The translations under genes and the position numbers were made by a program. From JABJMC01 sp964459205 (lineage in GTDB: Bacteria > Patescibacteriota > Gracilibacteria > UBA1369 > UBA12473), in assembly GCA_964459205.1 (NCBI GenBank), contig CAYWKJ010000050.1, positions 1 through 6,686 on the forward strand: a stretch of 6,686 nucleotides of DNA, given 5' to 3'. Below the pieces are notes generated by a model, which did not search any database, was not told the DNA's origin, and was given only the letters and a program-made list of their open reading frames with translations. Of the stretch, positions 1 to 5,678 are shown piece by piece. Positions within the stretch are counted from its first letter, which is position 1; each line of letters starts with the position of its first letter.

Positions 1-831
1 CAGGAGGGGATCCGGCTTTCTTTTGTGGGACGCCCTAATGTTGGAAAATCTTCTTTAATAAATGCGCTTTTTGGCAAGTCCAAAGTTATTGTTTCGGATG
101 TGCCTGGTACGACTCGTGATGCCGTGGAGACTCCTTTTGAATATGAAGGTGATTCTTTTGTTTTGATTGATACGGCTGGGGTTAGGAAACGTGGGAAAGT
201 TGAGAAAGGTATTGAAAAATATAGTGTGATGCGCAGCTTACAGGCGATTGAGGATTCGGATATTTGTGTGCTAGTGATTGATGGTAGTGATGGTGTGCGG
301 GCGCAGGATTTGCATGTGGTGGAGTTTGTTCTGGAACAGGGAAAAGGCTTGATTGTGGTGGTAAATAAGATTGATACTTTTGAGGATCAGGAAAAAATGC
401 GCTATCGATATGCTGGGTTGCTCAGAAAAAGGATGGCTTTTGTGCCGTGGGCGCCAGTAGTGTTCACTTCGGCTAAGAAAAGAACTAATATCATTCCTCT
501 TTTACAGGTGGCGAAGCAGATTGATGAGGCTCGTCATATTGAGGTTGATGCTAAAGGTTTGGCGTTTTGGCTGGATGAGGTAATTGAGGGCCATGTACCG
601 TCTGGTGGGCGCGGGATTAAGCGTTCAGAGGTCTTGGGTGTGGAGCAAACCGGAGTTAATCCGCCAGCTTTTACTTTTAAAGTTCGTCATCCTGATAAGC
701 TTCATTTTTCTTATGTGCGTTATTTGGAAAACAGGCTTCGTGAAAGTTTTGGGTTTGAGGGGACGTCTATAAAAATTGGTTTCAAGAAAATGGGCCGCGA
801 GCGGAAAAATTCACGTCAACGGAGAAAATAA
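1..831 (+). CDS. der: Ribosome-assembly GTPase Der (EngA), C-terminal part, 5' truncated
   Basis: Der is a tandem GTPase that helps mature the 50S ribosomal subunit. The frame is open from base 1, so the first G domain and true start lie upstream; the GTG at 25 sits inside the second G domain and is not a start. Visible motifs are the P-loop GRPNVGKS (28-51), the switch I region with PGTTRDAV, the G3 motif DTAG (169-180), the G4 motif NKID (364-375) and the G5 motif TSAKK (466-480). A KH-like C-terminal domain follows, with the family signature around SYVRYLENRLRESFGFEG and then IKIGFKK. The protein ends in a basic tail rich in Lys and Arg (KMGRERKNSRQRRK), usual for Der and suited to rRNA contact. 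The 276 visible residues match the second half of a Der of about 440-490 residues. The TAA stop directly abuts the stop of the opposing gene. Confidence 0.96.
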   Translation, partial: QEGIRLSFVGRPNVGKSSLINALFGKSKVIVSDVPGTTRDAVETPFEYEGDSFVLIDTAGVRKRGKVEKGIEKYSVMRSLQAIEDSDICVLVIDGSDGVRAQDLHVVEFVLEQGKGLIVVVNKIDTFEDQEKMRYRYAGLLRKRMAFVPWAPVVFTSAKKRTNIIPLLQVAKQIDEARHIEVDAKGLAFWLDEVIEGHVPSGGRGIKRSEVLGVEQTGVNPPAFTFKVRHPDKLHFSYVRYLENRLRESFGFEGTSIKIGFKKMGRERKNSRQRRK

Positions 832-838
832 TTATTTT
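825..838. repeat. 14-bp perfect AT palindrome spanning two convergent stop codons
   Basis: The bases AAAATAATTATTTT read the same on both strands. The centre of symmetry is the exact junction between the der stop (TAA, 829-831) and the minus-strand stop (TTA on +, 832-834). Short T-runs lie 3' on either strand. There is no GC-rich stem, so it would be a weak terminator at best. The symmetry may simply come from facing TAA codons flanked by Lys (AAA) codons. I see no other terminator between the two convergent genes. Confidence 0.4.
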
Positions 839-1830
839 TTGAGTAAGGATTCTAGTGTTCTAATCCAGCGTTCGTAGAATAATTTGCGGCGGTCAATATT
901 GTGGAACTTAAGCATGTGCCGTGAGATCACAATTCCGTGTTCTGGATTGTCACGGGCAACTAGATCACGTTTTTTCTGAGCGCGGGTGATTTGCCAGGTT
1001 TCTAGTTTTTGTTCGAGCCAGTCTCCGAGTCGGGTATTTAGGATTGTTTCTTGTAATGTTTTAATTGCCTTAGCCCAAAGTGGGGCTTCCCTAAAGCGGT
1101 GCATATTTGGTTTCATGGGTTGAGCAAAGATTTTTTGTAGCCAGTCACTGTTTTTATTGATTAGTTTTTCGTAGATTTTACGCTCTCCTTGGATAGGTTG
1201 GAGAGTTTGGAACCAGTAGGCCAGATAAATATCTAGGGGGTCTTTTTTAATGTGGGTGAAGTCGAGGTTTTCTTCGGTTGCAAAAAAGCTTAGGCAAAAA
1301 CGGCCTTCAACCTTAGTTCCGTGTCTTCGGACGCCAAATATATGTAGCCAGGCGGTTATAAGTAATCGACTTATGAATAAGCGTCCTGGTTTAGTAACAA
1401 TAAATAAATCAATATCACTGCCTTTTTTGGTATTGTTGTAGGCAAGATTATTGCAAATTGCTATGAATTTGATATATGGGATTAATCCAAAAATTGGACG
1501 AAAACGATTAACACGGCGCCATAATCTTTTGGCGATTAGTCCCTTAAAATGTCGTTCAGTAACGTGATCGCAGTCGCCTCTAAGTTGGTAGTATGACCCA
1601 CGGCGACGGATTAACTGGCTTTCATTTAAAGTTATTTCGATATGGTGTTCGTCTGGTTCAAGTTGGAATAAAAATCGTTTAGTTTGCTCTAGTGTTAGCG
1701 GATATTCAAACTGGTCGAAATAGGCAAGCGTCGCTAATACGGCTTGTTTATAATTCATTTTGGCATAGGAGCGCTCACGCCGTTCTAGGCCCGATGAAGT
1801 TGGGGAGTGAGTTCTTACTTGTGGGTCCAT
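832..1830 (-). CDS. Unnamed nucleotidyltransferase-fold protein with N-terminal winged-helix-like region
   Basis: The function is unknown. Residues about 25-90 (NYKQAVLATLAYFDQFEYPLT onward) look like a winged-helix-type module. Residues 120-150 carry the signature of a DNA polymerase beta-like nucleotidyltransferase: GSDIDLFIVTKPGRL, with D139 and D141 as likely metal ligands. The Gly-Ser normally found 11-12 residues upstream is replaced by N127-N128, so activity is uncertain. The rest is helical and basic, ending in a HMLKFHNIDRR-type motif that I recall from uncharacterised proteins of this kind. I place the start at the distal ATG because a promoter-like element puts the transcript start on that base. 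An internal ATG at residue 25 (1756-1758) also fits the conserved domain and would drop an unusual 24-residue Ser/Arg-rich leader; neither ATG has a Shine-Dalgarno motif. It is convergent with der and divergent from uvrC. It could be a substrate-specific transferase or a non-catalytic homologue. Confidence 0.8.
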   Translation of the reverse strand: MDPQVRTHSPTSSGLERRERSYAKMNYKQAVLATLAYFDQFEYPLTLEQTKRFLFQLEPDEHHIEITLNESQLIRRRGSYYQLRGDCDHVTERHFKGLIAKRLWRRVNRFRPIFGLIPYIKFIAICNNLAYNNTKKGSDIDLFIVTKPGRLFISRLLITAWLHIFGVRRHGTKVEGRFCLSFFATEENLDFTHIKKDPLDIYLAYWFQTLQPIQGERKIYEKLINKNSDWLQKIFAQPMKPNMHRFREAPLWAKAIKTLQETILNTRLGDWLEQKLETWQITRAQKKRDLVARDNPEHGIVISRHMLKFHNIDRRKLFYERWIRTLESLLKK

Positions 1831-1846
1831 ATGAGGATGATATACT
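1819..1846 (+). promoter_or_regulatory. Predicted uvrC promoter (extended -10), leaderless start
   Basis: The -10 hexamer TATACT (1841-1846) is preceded by TG one base upstream (1838-1839), an extended -10. A partial -35, TTGTGG (1819-1824), lies 16 bp upstream. Six bases separate the -10 from the ATG at 1853, so the predicted first transcribed base falls on or next to the start codon. The element overlaps the first codons and promoter of the opposing gene. This is a consensus match by eye, without transcript data. Confidence 0.6.
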
Positions 1847-1866
1847 TAAAATATGTCATCTCTCAA
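1837..1866 (-). promoter_or_regulatory. Predicted minus-strand promoter for the nucleotidyltransferase-fold gene
   Basis: Read on the minus strand, a -35 TTGAGA (1866-1861, one mismatch) and a -10 TATCAT (1842-1837, one mismatch) are separated by 18 bp. Six bases follow to the ATG at 1830, so the transcript would start at or beside that ATG. The -10 overlaps the uvrC -10 (1841-1846) by two bases and the -35 lies inside the uvrC coding start, so the two promoters should compete for RNA polymerase. Confidence 0.5.
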
Positions 1867-3967
1867 GTCTATTATTGCTCATATGCCGCATTCCCCAGGC
1901 GTTTATCGCTTTTTAGGGGAGCAGCAAAATGTGCTTTATGTGGGTAAGGCGATTGATTTAAAGAAAAGAGTTTCATCATATTTTAAGAAACAAAAGAATG
2001 CTTTGGTTCGGCTCCAGAAACTGGTTGAAAACACAGTTGATATTGAGTTTACGGTAACGGATTCGGAGCTGGAGGCATTAATTTTGGAAACTAATTTAAT
2101 TAAGTCCTTTCGTCCGAAATATAATATCTTGATGAAGGATGATAAAAACTATGTTTATTTGAAGGTGACAACAAACGAGGATTATCCCAGAGTAGTAATT
2201 ACCAGGCGACTTGAAAAAGATAAAGCTAAGTATTTTGGGCCTAAGACTTCTGTTTCGGAACTTAAGAAAATTCTAAATGTTTTGAAAAAAGCTTTTCCTT
2301 ATCGACATTGTCCATTGTTTATTCAGTTTAAGGACAAGGAGGTACGTGATGTTAAGGATCATAAGAAGCGCTGTTTTGGGACGTGCGTACATAGTGTTTC
2401 AAAAGAGGAATACCAGAAGAGTATTGACCAAATTGTGCAGTTTTTTGAAGGAAAAACCGAAGAAATTGAGAAGAGTTTAAAAAAAGAAATGGGTGAGGCC
2501 GCTTTAGATAAAAATTTTGAAAAAGCGGCTTTGCTTAGGGATCGTCTGCAGGCCATCTCCAGCCTGCTTATTACTCAGCGCGTAAGTGCGCCAGACCAGC
2601 TTTCGCGCGATGTGATCGGATTGGCGGTTGAGGGCGGATCAGCTTATGCAGTATTGTTTATGTTTCGAGAGGGGAAGTTAATAAATCAGGAGAGTTTTGT
2701 GCTTAGGGGAGTGGATTTTGAATCTGGGGCTGAGCTTTCTGAGGCTGAGGTTTTAAAGTCTTTTTTAAAGCAATATTATGAAAAAGCAACTGATTTCCCA
2801 AAGGAAATTTTGATACCTGAAGAGTTTCCAAATTCAGATTTAATGGGGGAATGGATCACATCATTAAGGGGCCATAAGGTGACCCTAATTTTTCCTAAAA
2901 AGGGGAAAAATAAGAAAGTTTTGGATTTGGCCGAGGAAAATGCTAAAAGTTTTGCACGGCAAATGCAGGTTAAATGGCAGGCGGGAGAGGGGCTGGACCC
3001 GGAGGCGGCTTTGAATGAATTAAAGGATGTACTTAAGTTGCCTAAAATCCCACGTCGTTTAGAGTGTTATGATATTTCGCATTTAGGCGGCACAGAAACA
3101 GTTGGGAGTATGGTGGTTTTCGAGAAAGGATTCCCTAAAAAAACTGACTATCGACATTTTAAATTGCGTTCAGTGCAGGAGAAAATAGATGATTATAAGG
3201 CGATAAATGAGGTTATTGAAAGACGATTAAAGTATCTTAAGAAATTACCTGATTACTTTAGAAAGCCTAAGAAAAAGGAACTCCCCGAAATTGAAAAGAT
3301 TCTTAAAAAGGCAAATTTGGATTTTGAGGAATTAAATCAGCACAAAATAATTATTGCGGAAAAGAGAAAGAAAATTGTTGGAATTGGGAGACTTAAGCCT
3401 CTTGACGATCAGTCTAGTGAAATCGCCTCACTTTGGGTTCACGAAAAATATCGTAAGGATGGATTGGGACGTGAGATAGTGGAGGCTTTAATCCAGAAGC
3501 AAAAAAAAGGGAAGTTGTATGCTTTGCCGTGTCGCGAAAAGCTAATTGATTGGTTTGGTTCAATGGGATTCCATGAGATCAAAGATGTGCCAAAAATCAT
3601 GAAGGATAAACATAAGATGTGTACGGCTCAGACTTGTTCAACTAAGCCGCTGGTCATTATGGTTTACAGGTTTACTAAGGATGGCACTGATGCTTCATTT
3701 AGCAAAAAGCCGGGGCTGTTAGTGATTGATGGCGGGAAAGGGCAATTAAAGGCAGCGGAAAAGGCTCTTAAAAAGGCAAAGTTGAAAATTCCGGTAATTG
3801 CTTTGGCTAAAAAAGAGGAGGAAATTTTTGTTCCGGGAGCTAAAAAATCTATTGTTTTGCCTCAAGATTCAGGGGCTTTATTGTTGCTAAAAAGACTACG
3901 AGATGAGGCTCATCGTTTTGCGCTTAAGTATCAGCGGAACTTGCGTTCTAAACGGATGTTGAGGTAA
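1853..3967 (+). CDS. uvrC: UvrC excinuclease subunit with an inserted GNAT-like domain and no C-terminal (HhH)2
   Basis: UvrC makes the dual incisions of nucleotide excision repair after UvrAB damage recognition. The 704 residues hold, in order: a GIY-YIG nuclease (about 13-93) with Y18, Y29-V-G31-K32, R39, Y43, E79 and N91; a Cys region (C153, C174, C178); a UVR motif for UvrB contact (about 203-238); and an RNase H-like endonuclease whose presumed catalytic residues are D407 (CYDISH), D626 (VIDGGKGQ) and H687 (RDEAHRFA). Between D407 and D626, residues about 463-619 are foreign to UvrC and look like a GNAT acetyltransferase. The protein stops at LRSKRMLR, where most UvrCs continue into (HhH)2. 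Without the insert it would be about 547 residues, against a usual 600 or so. The start is chosen because MSSLKSIIAHMPHSPGVY matches UvrC N-termini and a promoter sits just upstream. It may be cotranscribed with the membrane gene 34 bp downstream. Confidence 0.95.
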   Translation: MSSLKSIIAHMPHSPGVYRFLGEQQNVLYVGKAIDLKKRVSSYFKKQKNALVRLQKLVENTVDIEFTVTDSELEALILETNLIKSFRPKYNILMKDDKNYVYLKVTTNEDYPRVVITRRLEKDKAKYFGPKTSVSELKKILNVLKKAFPYRHCPLFIQFKDKEVRDVKDHKKRCFGTCVHSVSKEEYQKSIDQIVQFFEGKTEEIEKSLKKEMGEAALDKNFEKAALLRDRLQAISSLLITQRVSAPDQLSRDVIGLAVEGGSAYAVLFMFREGKLINQESFVLRGVDFESGAELSEAEVLKSFLKQYYEKATDFPKEILIPEEFPNSDLMGEWITSLRGHKVTLIFPKKGKNKKVLDLAEENAKSFARQMQVKWQAGEGLDPEAALNELKDVLKLPKIPRRLECYDISHLGGTETVGSMVVFEKGFPKKTDYRHFKLRSVQEKIDDYKAINEVIERRLKYLKKLPDYFRKPKKKELPEIEKILKKANLDFEELNQHKIIIAEKRKKIVGIGRLKPLDDQSSEIASLWVHEKYRKDGLGREIVEALIQKQKKGKLYALPCREKLIDWFGSMGFHEIKDVPKIMKDKHKMCTAQTCSTKPLVIMVYRFTKDGTDASFSKKPGLLVIDGGKGQLKAAEKALKKAKLKIPVIALAKKEEEIFVPGAKKSIVLPQDSGALLLLKRLRDEAHRFALKYQRNLRSKRMLR
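3239..3709 (+). other. GNAT-like acetyltransferase domain inserted within the UvrC RNase H fold
   Basis: UvrC residues about 463-619. UvrC sequence normally passes from the ERRLKYL helix through a short loop into the strand LLVIDGGKGQ; here about 157 residues replace that loop. The core (about 497-606) follows GNAT order: a strand pair around IIIAEKRKKIVGIGRL; strand ASLWVHEKYR; the acetyl-CoA pyrophosphate loop R534-K-D-G537-L-G539, matching R/QxxGxG/A; a helix EIVEALIQK; strand KLYALPC; helix REKLIDWFGSMGF, with the common GNAT M/LGF ending; and a last strand PLVIMVYRF. Two Cys (C590, C595) precede that strand. Linkers on both sides are Lys/Pro or Ser/Lys rich. The frame is continuous with UvrC on both sides and base composition does not change visibly. 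The substrate is unknown. Confidence 0.8.
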
Positions 3968-4001
3968 AATTTTTAATACCATCTTTTAACCCTCCCAAAA
4001 T

Positions 4002-4388
4002 ATGGAAAATTCAGTATATTTGGCTCAATTACTCGGGCCAGTTTTTGCCTTCATGGGCCTAGCTTTTGCTTTTCGGCTTAATGACTTACCAGGTATGATT
4101 AAGGAATTTGGTAAGAATAAGGGCCTTATTTATTTTAGTTCAATTACGATGATGGTTGCTGGTATGGCGATGGTCTTGGCTCATAATGTGTGGGAATGGA
4201 GTTGGGTCTTGATTGTCACGATTTTGGGATGGTCAATTCTTGTAAAAGGAGCTCTCTATGCTGCTGTGCCTGGAGCAATGCTTAAAATGGCCGCGAAAAT
4301 GGCGAAAATGAAGTGGATTTTTGTGCTAGCGGTTGTAATGTGGCTCGGTTTTGGTCTTTGTCTTACTTATTACGGGTATTTTGCCTAA
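4002..4388 (+). CDS. Small four-helix integral membrane protein of unknown function
   Basis: I do not recognise a named family. The 128 residues contain four hydrophobic segments at about 5-25, 41-61, 66-86 and 104-125. A short loop with basic and acidic residues (RLNDLPGMIKEFGKNK) lies between helices 1 and 2, and a Lys/Met-rich stretch (LKMAAKMAKMK) lies before helix 4. The most distinctive stretch is LAHNVWEWSW (59-68) at the end of helix 2, whose His and three Trp could be conserved. There is no signal peptide beyond the first helix and no catalytic motif. The gene begins 34 bp after uvrC with no Shine-Dalgarno sequence and no convincing promoter, so it is probably read through from uvrC, and a strong terminator follows. 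The helical pattern and lack of stop codons make it a credible gene; its role remains unknown. Confidence 0.82.
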   Translation: MENSVYLAQLLGPVFAFMGLAFAFRLNDLPGMIKEFGKNKGLIYFSSITMMVAGMAMVLAHNVWEWSWVLIVTILGWSILVKGALYAAVPGAMLKMAAKMAKMKWIFVLAVVMWLGFGLCLTYYGYFA

Positions 4389-4392
4389 CAGA

Positions 4393-4421
4393 TTGACTTC
4401 TAGAGAGGGGATGGGTAGTAT
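4393..4421 (+). promoter_or_regulatory. Predicted promoter for the yqeY-dsbA-like-obg cluster, embedded in the terminator
   Basis: The -35 TTGACT (4393-4398, one mismatch) and the -10 TAGTAT (4416-4421, two mismatches) have the ideal 17-bp spacing. The -10 overlaps the 5' arm and loop of the terminator hairpin. Initiation would fall around 4427-4428, in the hairpin loop, so the new mRNA would carry only the 3' arm and could not fold the terminator. The resulting leader of about 21 nt is pyrimidine-rich and lacks a Shine-Dalgarno motif. The match was made by eye. Confidence 0.5.
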
Positions 4422-4448
4422 CGTTTAAGCTACTTATCCCCTTTTTTT
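4406..4448 (+). terminator. Intrinsic (Rho-independent) terminator after the membrane gene
   Basis: AGGGGAT (4406-4412) pairs perfectly with ATCCCCT (4436-4442). Inside that, GG (4413-4414) can form G-U wobbles with TT (4434-4435), and GTAG (4415-4418) pairs with CTAC (4430-4433). This gives a 13-bp stem and an 11-nt loop. A run of seven T (4442-4448) follows at once and directly touches the ATG of the next gene at 4449. It should end transcripts from uvrC and the membrane gene. Confidence 0.88.
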
Positions 4449-4904
4449 ATGTCTTTAAAAAACCAAATTCAAACTGATTTAGTTGAGGCTATGAAAGCTC
4501 GCGCGGAGGTTAAAGTTTCAACTCTTAGAATGCTTAAGAGTTCGATTGGAAAATTTGAGGTTTCGGGTAAAGAAAAAACTGAGGCGAGTGATGATGACGT
4601 AATGAAAATTATTAAAAAAGAGGCTAAGCAACGGAAAGATTCGATTCAGCAATTCACAGAAGGCGGCCGGGATGATTTAGTGGGCCCTGAGCAGGCCGAG
4701 TTAGAGATTTTGGAAACTTATTTACCAGACATGATGAGTGAGGAGCAGATCCAAGAGATTGTGAAGTCTACAGTTTCGGAAATGGGTGCGACTTCTATGG
4801 GTGATATGGGTAAGGTGATGGGCGCGGTTATGGGTAAGGTTGGCGCCGAAGCTGACGGTGGAGTTGTAAAAAATGTTGTGCAGAACGTGTTAAGTAATCT
4901 TTAA
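4449..4904 (+). CDS. yqeY: GatB/YqeY domain protein (YqeY-like)
   Basis: YqeY proteins are small cytosolic proteins that share the C-terminal helical domain of the tRNA amidotransferase subunit GatB. They are thought to act on or bind tRNA or aminoacyl-tRNA, though their role is not firmly established. The 151 residues match the usual length of about 150. Family features visible are the N-terminal LKNQIQTDLVEAMKAR, then VSTLRMLKSSI, the KEAKQRKDSIQQFTEGGRDDLV stretch (about 57-78), ELEILETYLPDMMSEEQIQEIV (about 85-106), and the Gly/Met-rich MGDMGKVMGAVMGKVGAEADG near the end (about 117-137). The ATG follows the T-run of a terminator without any spacer and has no Shine-Dalgarno motif. It most likely starts a new transcription unit with the DsbA-like gene 11 bp downstream and obg. 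Confidence 0.93.
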   Translation: MSLKNQIQTDLVEAMKARAEVKVSTLRMLKSSIGKFEVSGKEKTEASDDDVMKIIKKEAKQRKDSIQQFTEGGRDDLVGPEQAELEILETYLPDMMSEEQIQEIVKSTVSEMGATSMGDMGKVMGAVMGKVGAEADGGVVKNVVQNVLSNL

Positions 4905-4915
4905 AATTTATATTT

Positions 4916-5662
4916 ATGGCTAAAGCAAAAAAAACATCAGATTATAATGGCTGGAAACTCGCTACTTTTTTGATGTTTGGAATTATTGTTGGTTATTTGA
5001 TCTCTCAAGTTAGTTCGGGGGATTTATTAAATACTAATAGTGTGGTGGATGACGATCCAAAAGTAATCGAAGTTCAGGTTGGTGACAGCGGTAGTGATGT
5101 AGAAGATGAGGTTACAGTTTTGGAGGTTTCAGCTGATGATGATGCTTATTTAGGGGACGTTGATGCGCCGATTGTTATTGTTGAATTTAGTGATTATCAG
5201 TGTTCATATTGTCAGAGATTTCATAGTGAAACCTTTGATGCTTTAGTGGCAAATTATGTGGATACCGGAAAAGTTAAGTTTGTTTATCGTGATTATCCAC
5301 TTGTTTTCCATGCTAATGCTTATGCGGCGTCCTCAGCGACAGAATGTGCTGGCGAACAGGATTCTTTTTGGGAAATGCATGACATCGTTTTTGATAATCT
5401 TTCGGAGTGGTCAAGTTCTCCTGAGCCAGATCAATTATTTGCGACTTATGCGGCAGATATGGGCTTAGATATTGATGATTTTGAAAGTTGTTATGCTAAT
5501 CCAGAGACCGAAGATGAGATTAATGCTGATCTTAAAGATGGTTTGTTGTATGGAGTTCGTGCTACGCCGACTTTCTTTATTAATGGGCAAAAAATTGAAG
5601 GAGCTCAGCCATATTCTGTCTTTGAATCAGTTCTAGAGTCGATGTTGGCGGAATTGGAATAG
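4916..5662 (+). CDS. Membrane-anchored DsbA-like thiol-disulfide oxidoreductase
   Basis: This is a predicted extracytoplasmic protein that forms or exchanges disulfides in exported proteins. Residues 1-12 are basic and polar, and 13-33 are a hydrophobic anchor or uncleaved signal (WKLATFLMFGIIVGYLISQV). About 34-80 is a strongly acidic linker rich in Asp, Glu and Val. The thioredoxin-fold domain starts near 81 with DVDAPIVIVEFSDYQCSYCQRF; the active-site CSYC is C96-C99. The cis-proline loop is ATPTFF (P218). An inserted helical region holds AGEQDSFWEMHDIVF, typical of the DsbA/BdbD (Thioredoxin_4) group. Two extra cysteines, C144 and C192, could form a structural disulfide. No lipobox is present. 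No DsbB or VKOR reoxidation partner lies in the window. Only 11 bp separate it from the yqeY-like gene, with no Shine-Dalgarno motif; a TAAAAT hexamer overlapping the yqeY stop could be a weak private -10. Confidence 0.92.
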   Translation: MAKAKKTSDYNGWKLATFLMFGIIVGYLISQVSSGDLLNTNSVVDDDPKVIEVQVGDSGSDVEDEVTVLEVSADDDAYLGDVDAPIVIVEFSDYQCSYCQRFHSETFDALVANYVDTGKVKFVYRDYPLVFHANAYAASSATECAGEQDSFWEMHDIVFDNLSEWSSSPEPDQLFATYAADMGLDIDDFESCYANPETEDEINADLKDGLLYGVRATPTFFINGQKIEGAQPYSVFESVLESMLAELE

Positions 5663-5678
5663 TTTTTAATGGGATTTT

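Noticed and set aside
25..27. GTG as a possible start codon for the Der gene
   Set aside because: The frame is open from base 1 with Der-like residues (IRLSFVGRPNVGKS), and the GTG falls inside the second G domain just before the P-loop.
584..772. 62-codon plus-strand frame inside der
   Set aside because: It lies wholly within der in another frame, and its protein has no recognisable features.
1250..1441. 63-codon plus-strand frame antisense to the nucleotidyltransferase-fold gene
   Set aside because: Antisense shadow of a coherent gene, with low-complexity composition and no domain.
1692..1916. 74-codon plus-strand frame running from the minus-strand gene into uvrC
   Set aside because: It overlaps the starts of two well-supported genes and the predicted promoters, and shows no family features.
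2359..2556. 65-codon minus-strand frame inside uvrC
   Set aside because: Antisense to the Cys region and UVR motif of UvrC; the Ser/Phe/Lys-rich product is typical of a shadow frame.
3239..3709. The GNAT-like stretch as a separate gene or an assembly chimera
   Set aside because: The frame is continuous on both sides, conserved UvrC motifs resume exactly where expected, there is no start or stop at the borders and composition does not shift. It is best treated as a domain insertion.
3965..4001. Frameshift hiding the missing (HhH)2 domain of UvrC
   Set aside because: No helix-hairpin-helix pattern (such as IPGIG) appears in any frame before the next gene.
5256..5468. 70-codon plus-strand frame inside the DsbA-like gene
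   Set aside because: Alternative-frame shadow across the conserved thioredoxin domain.
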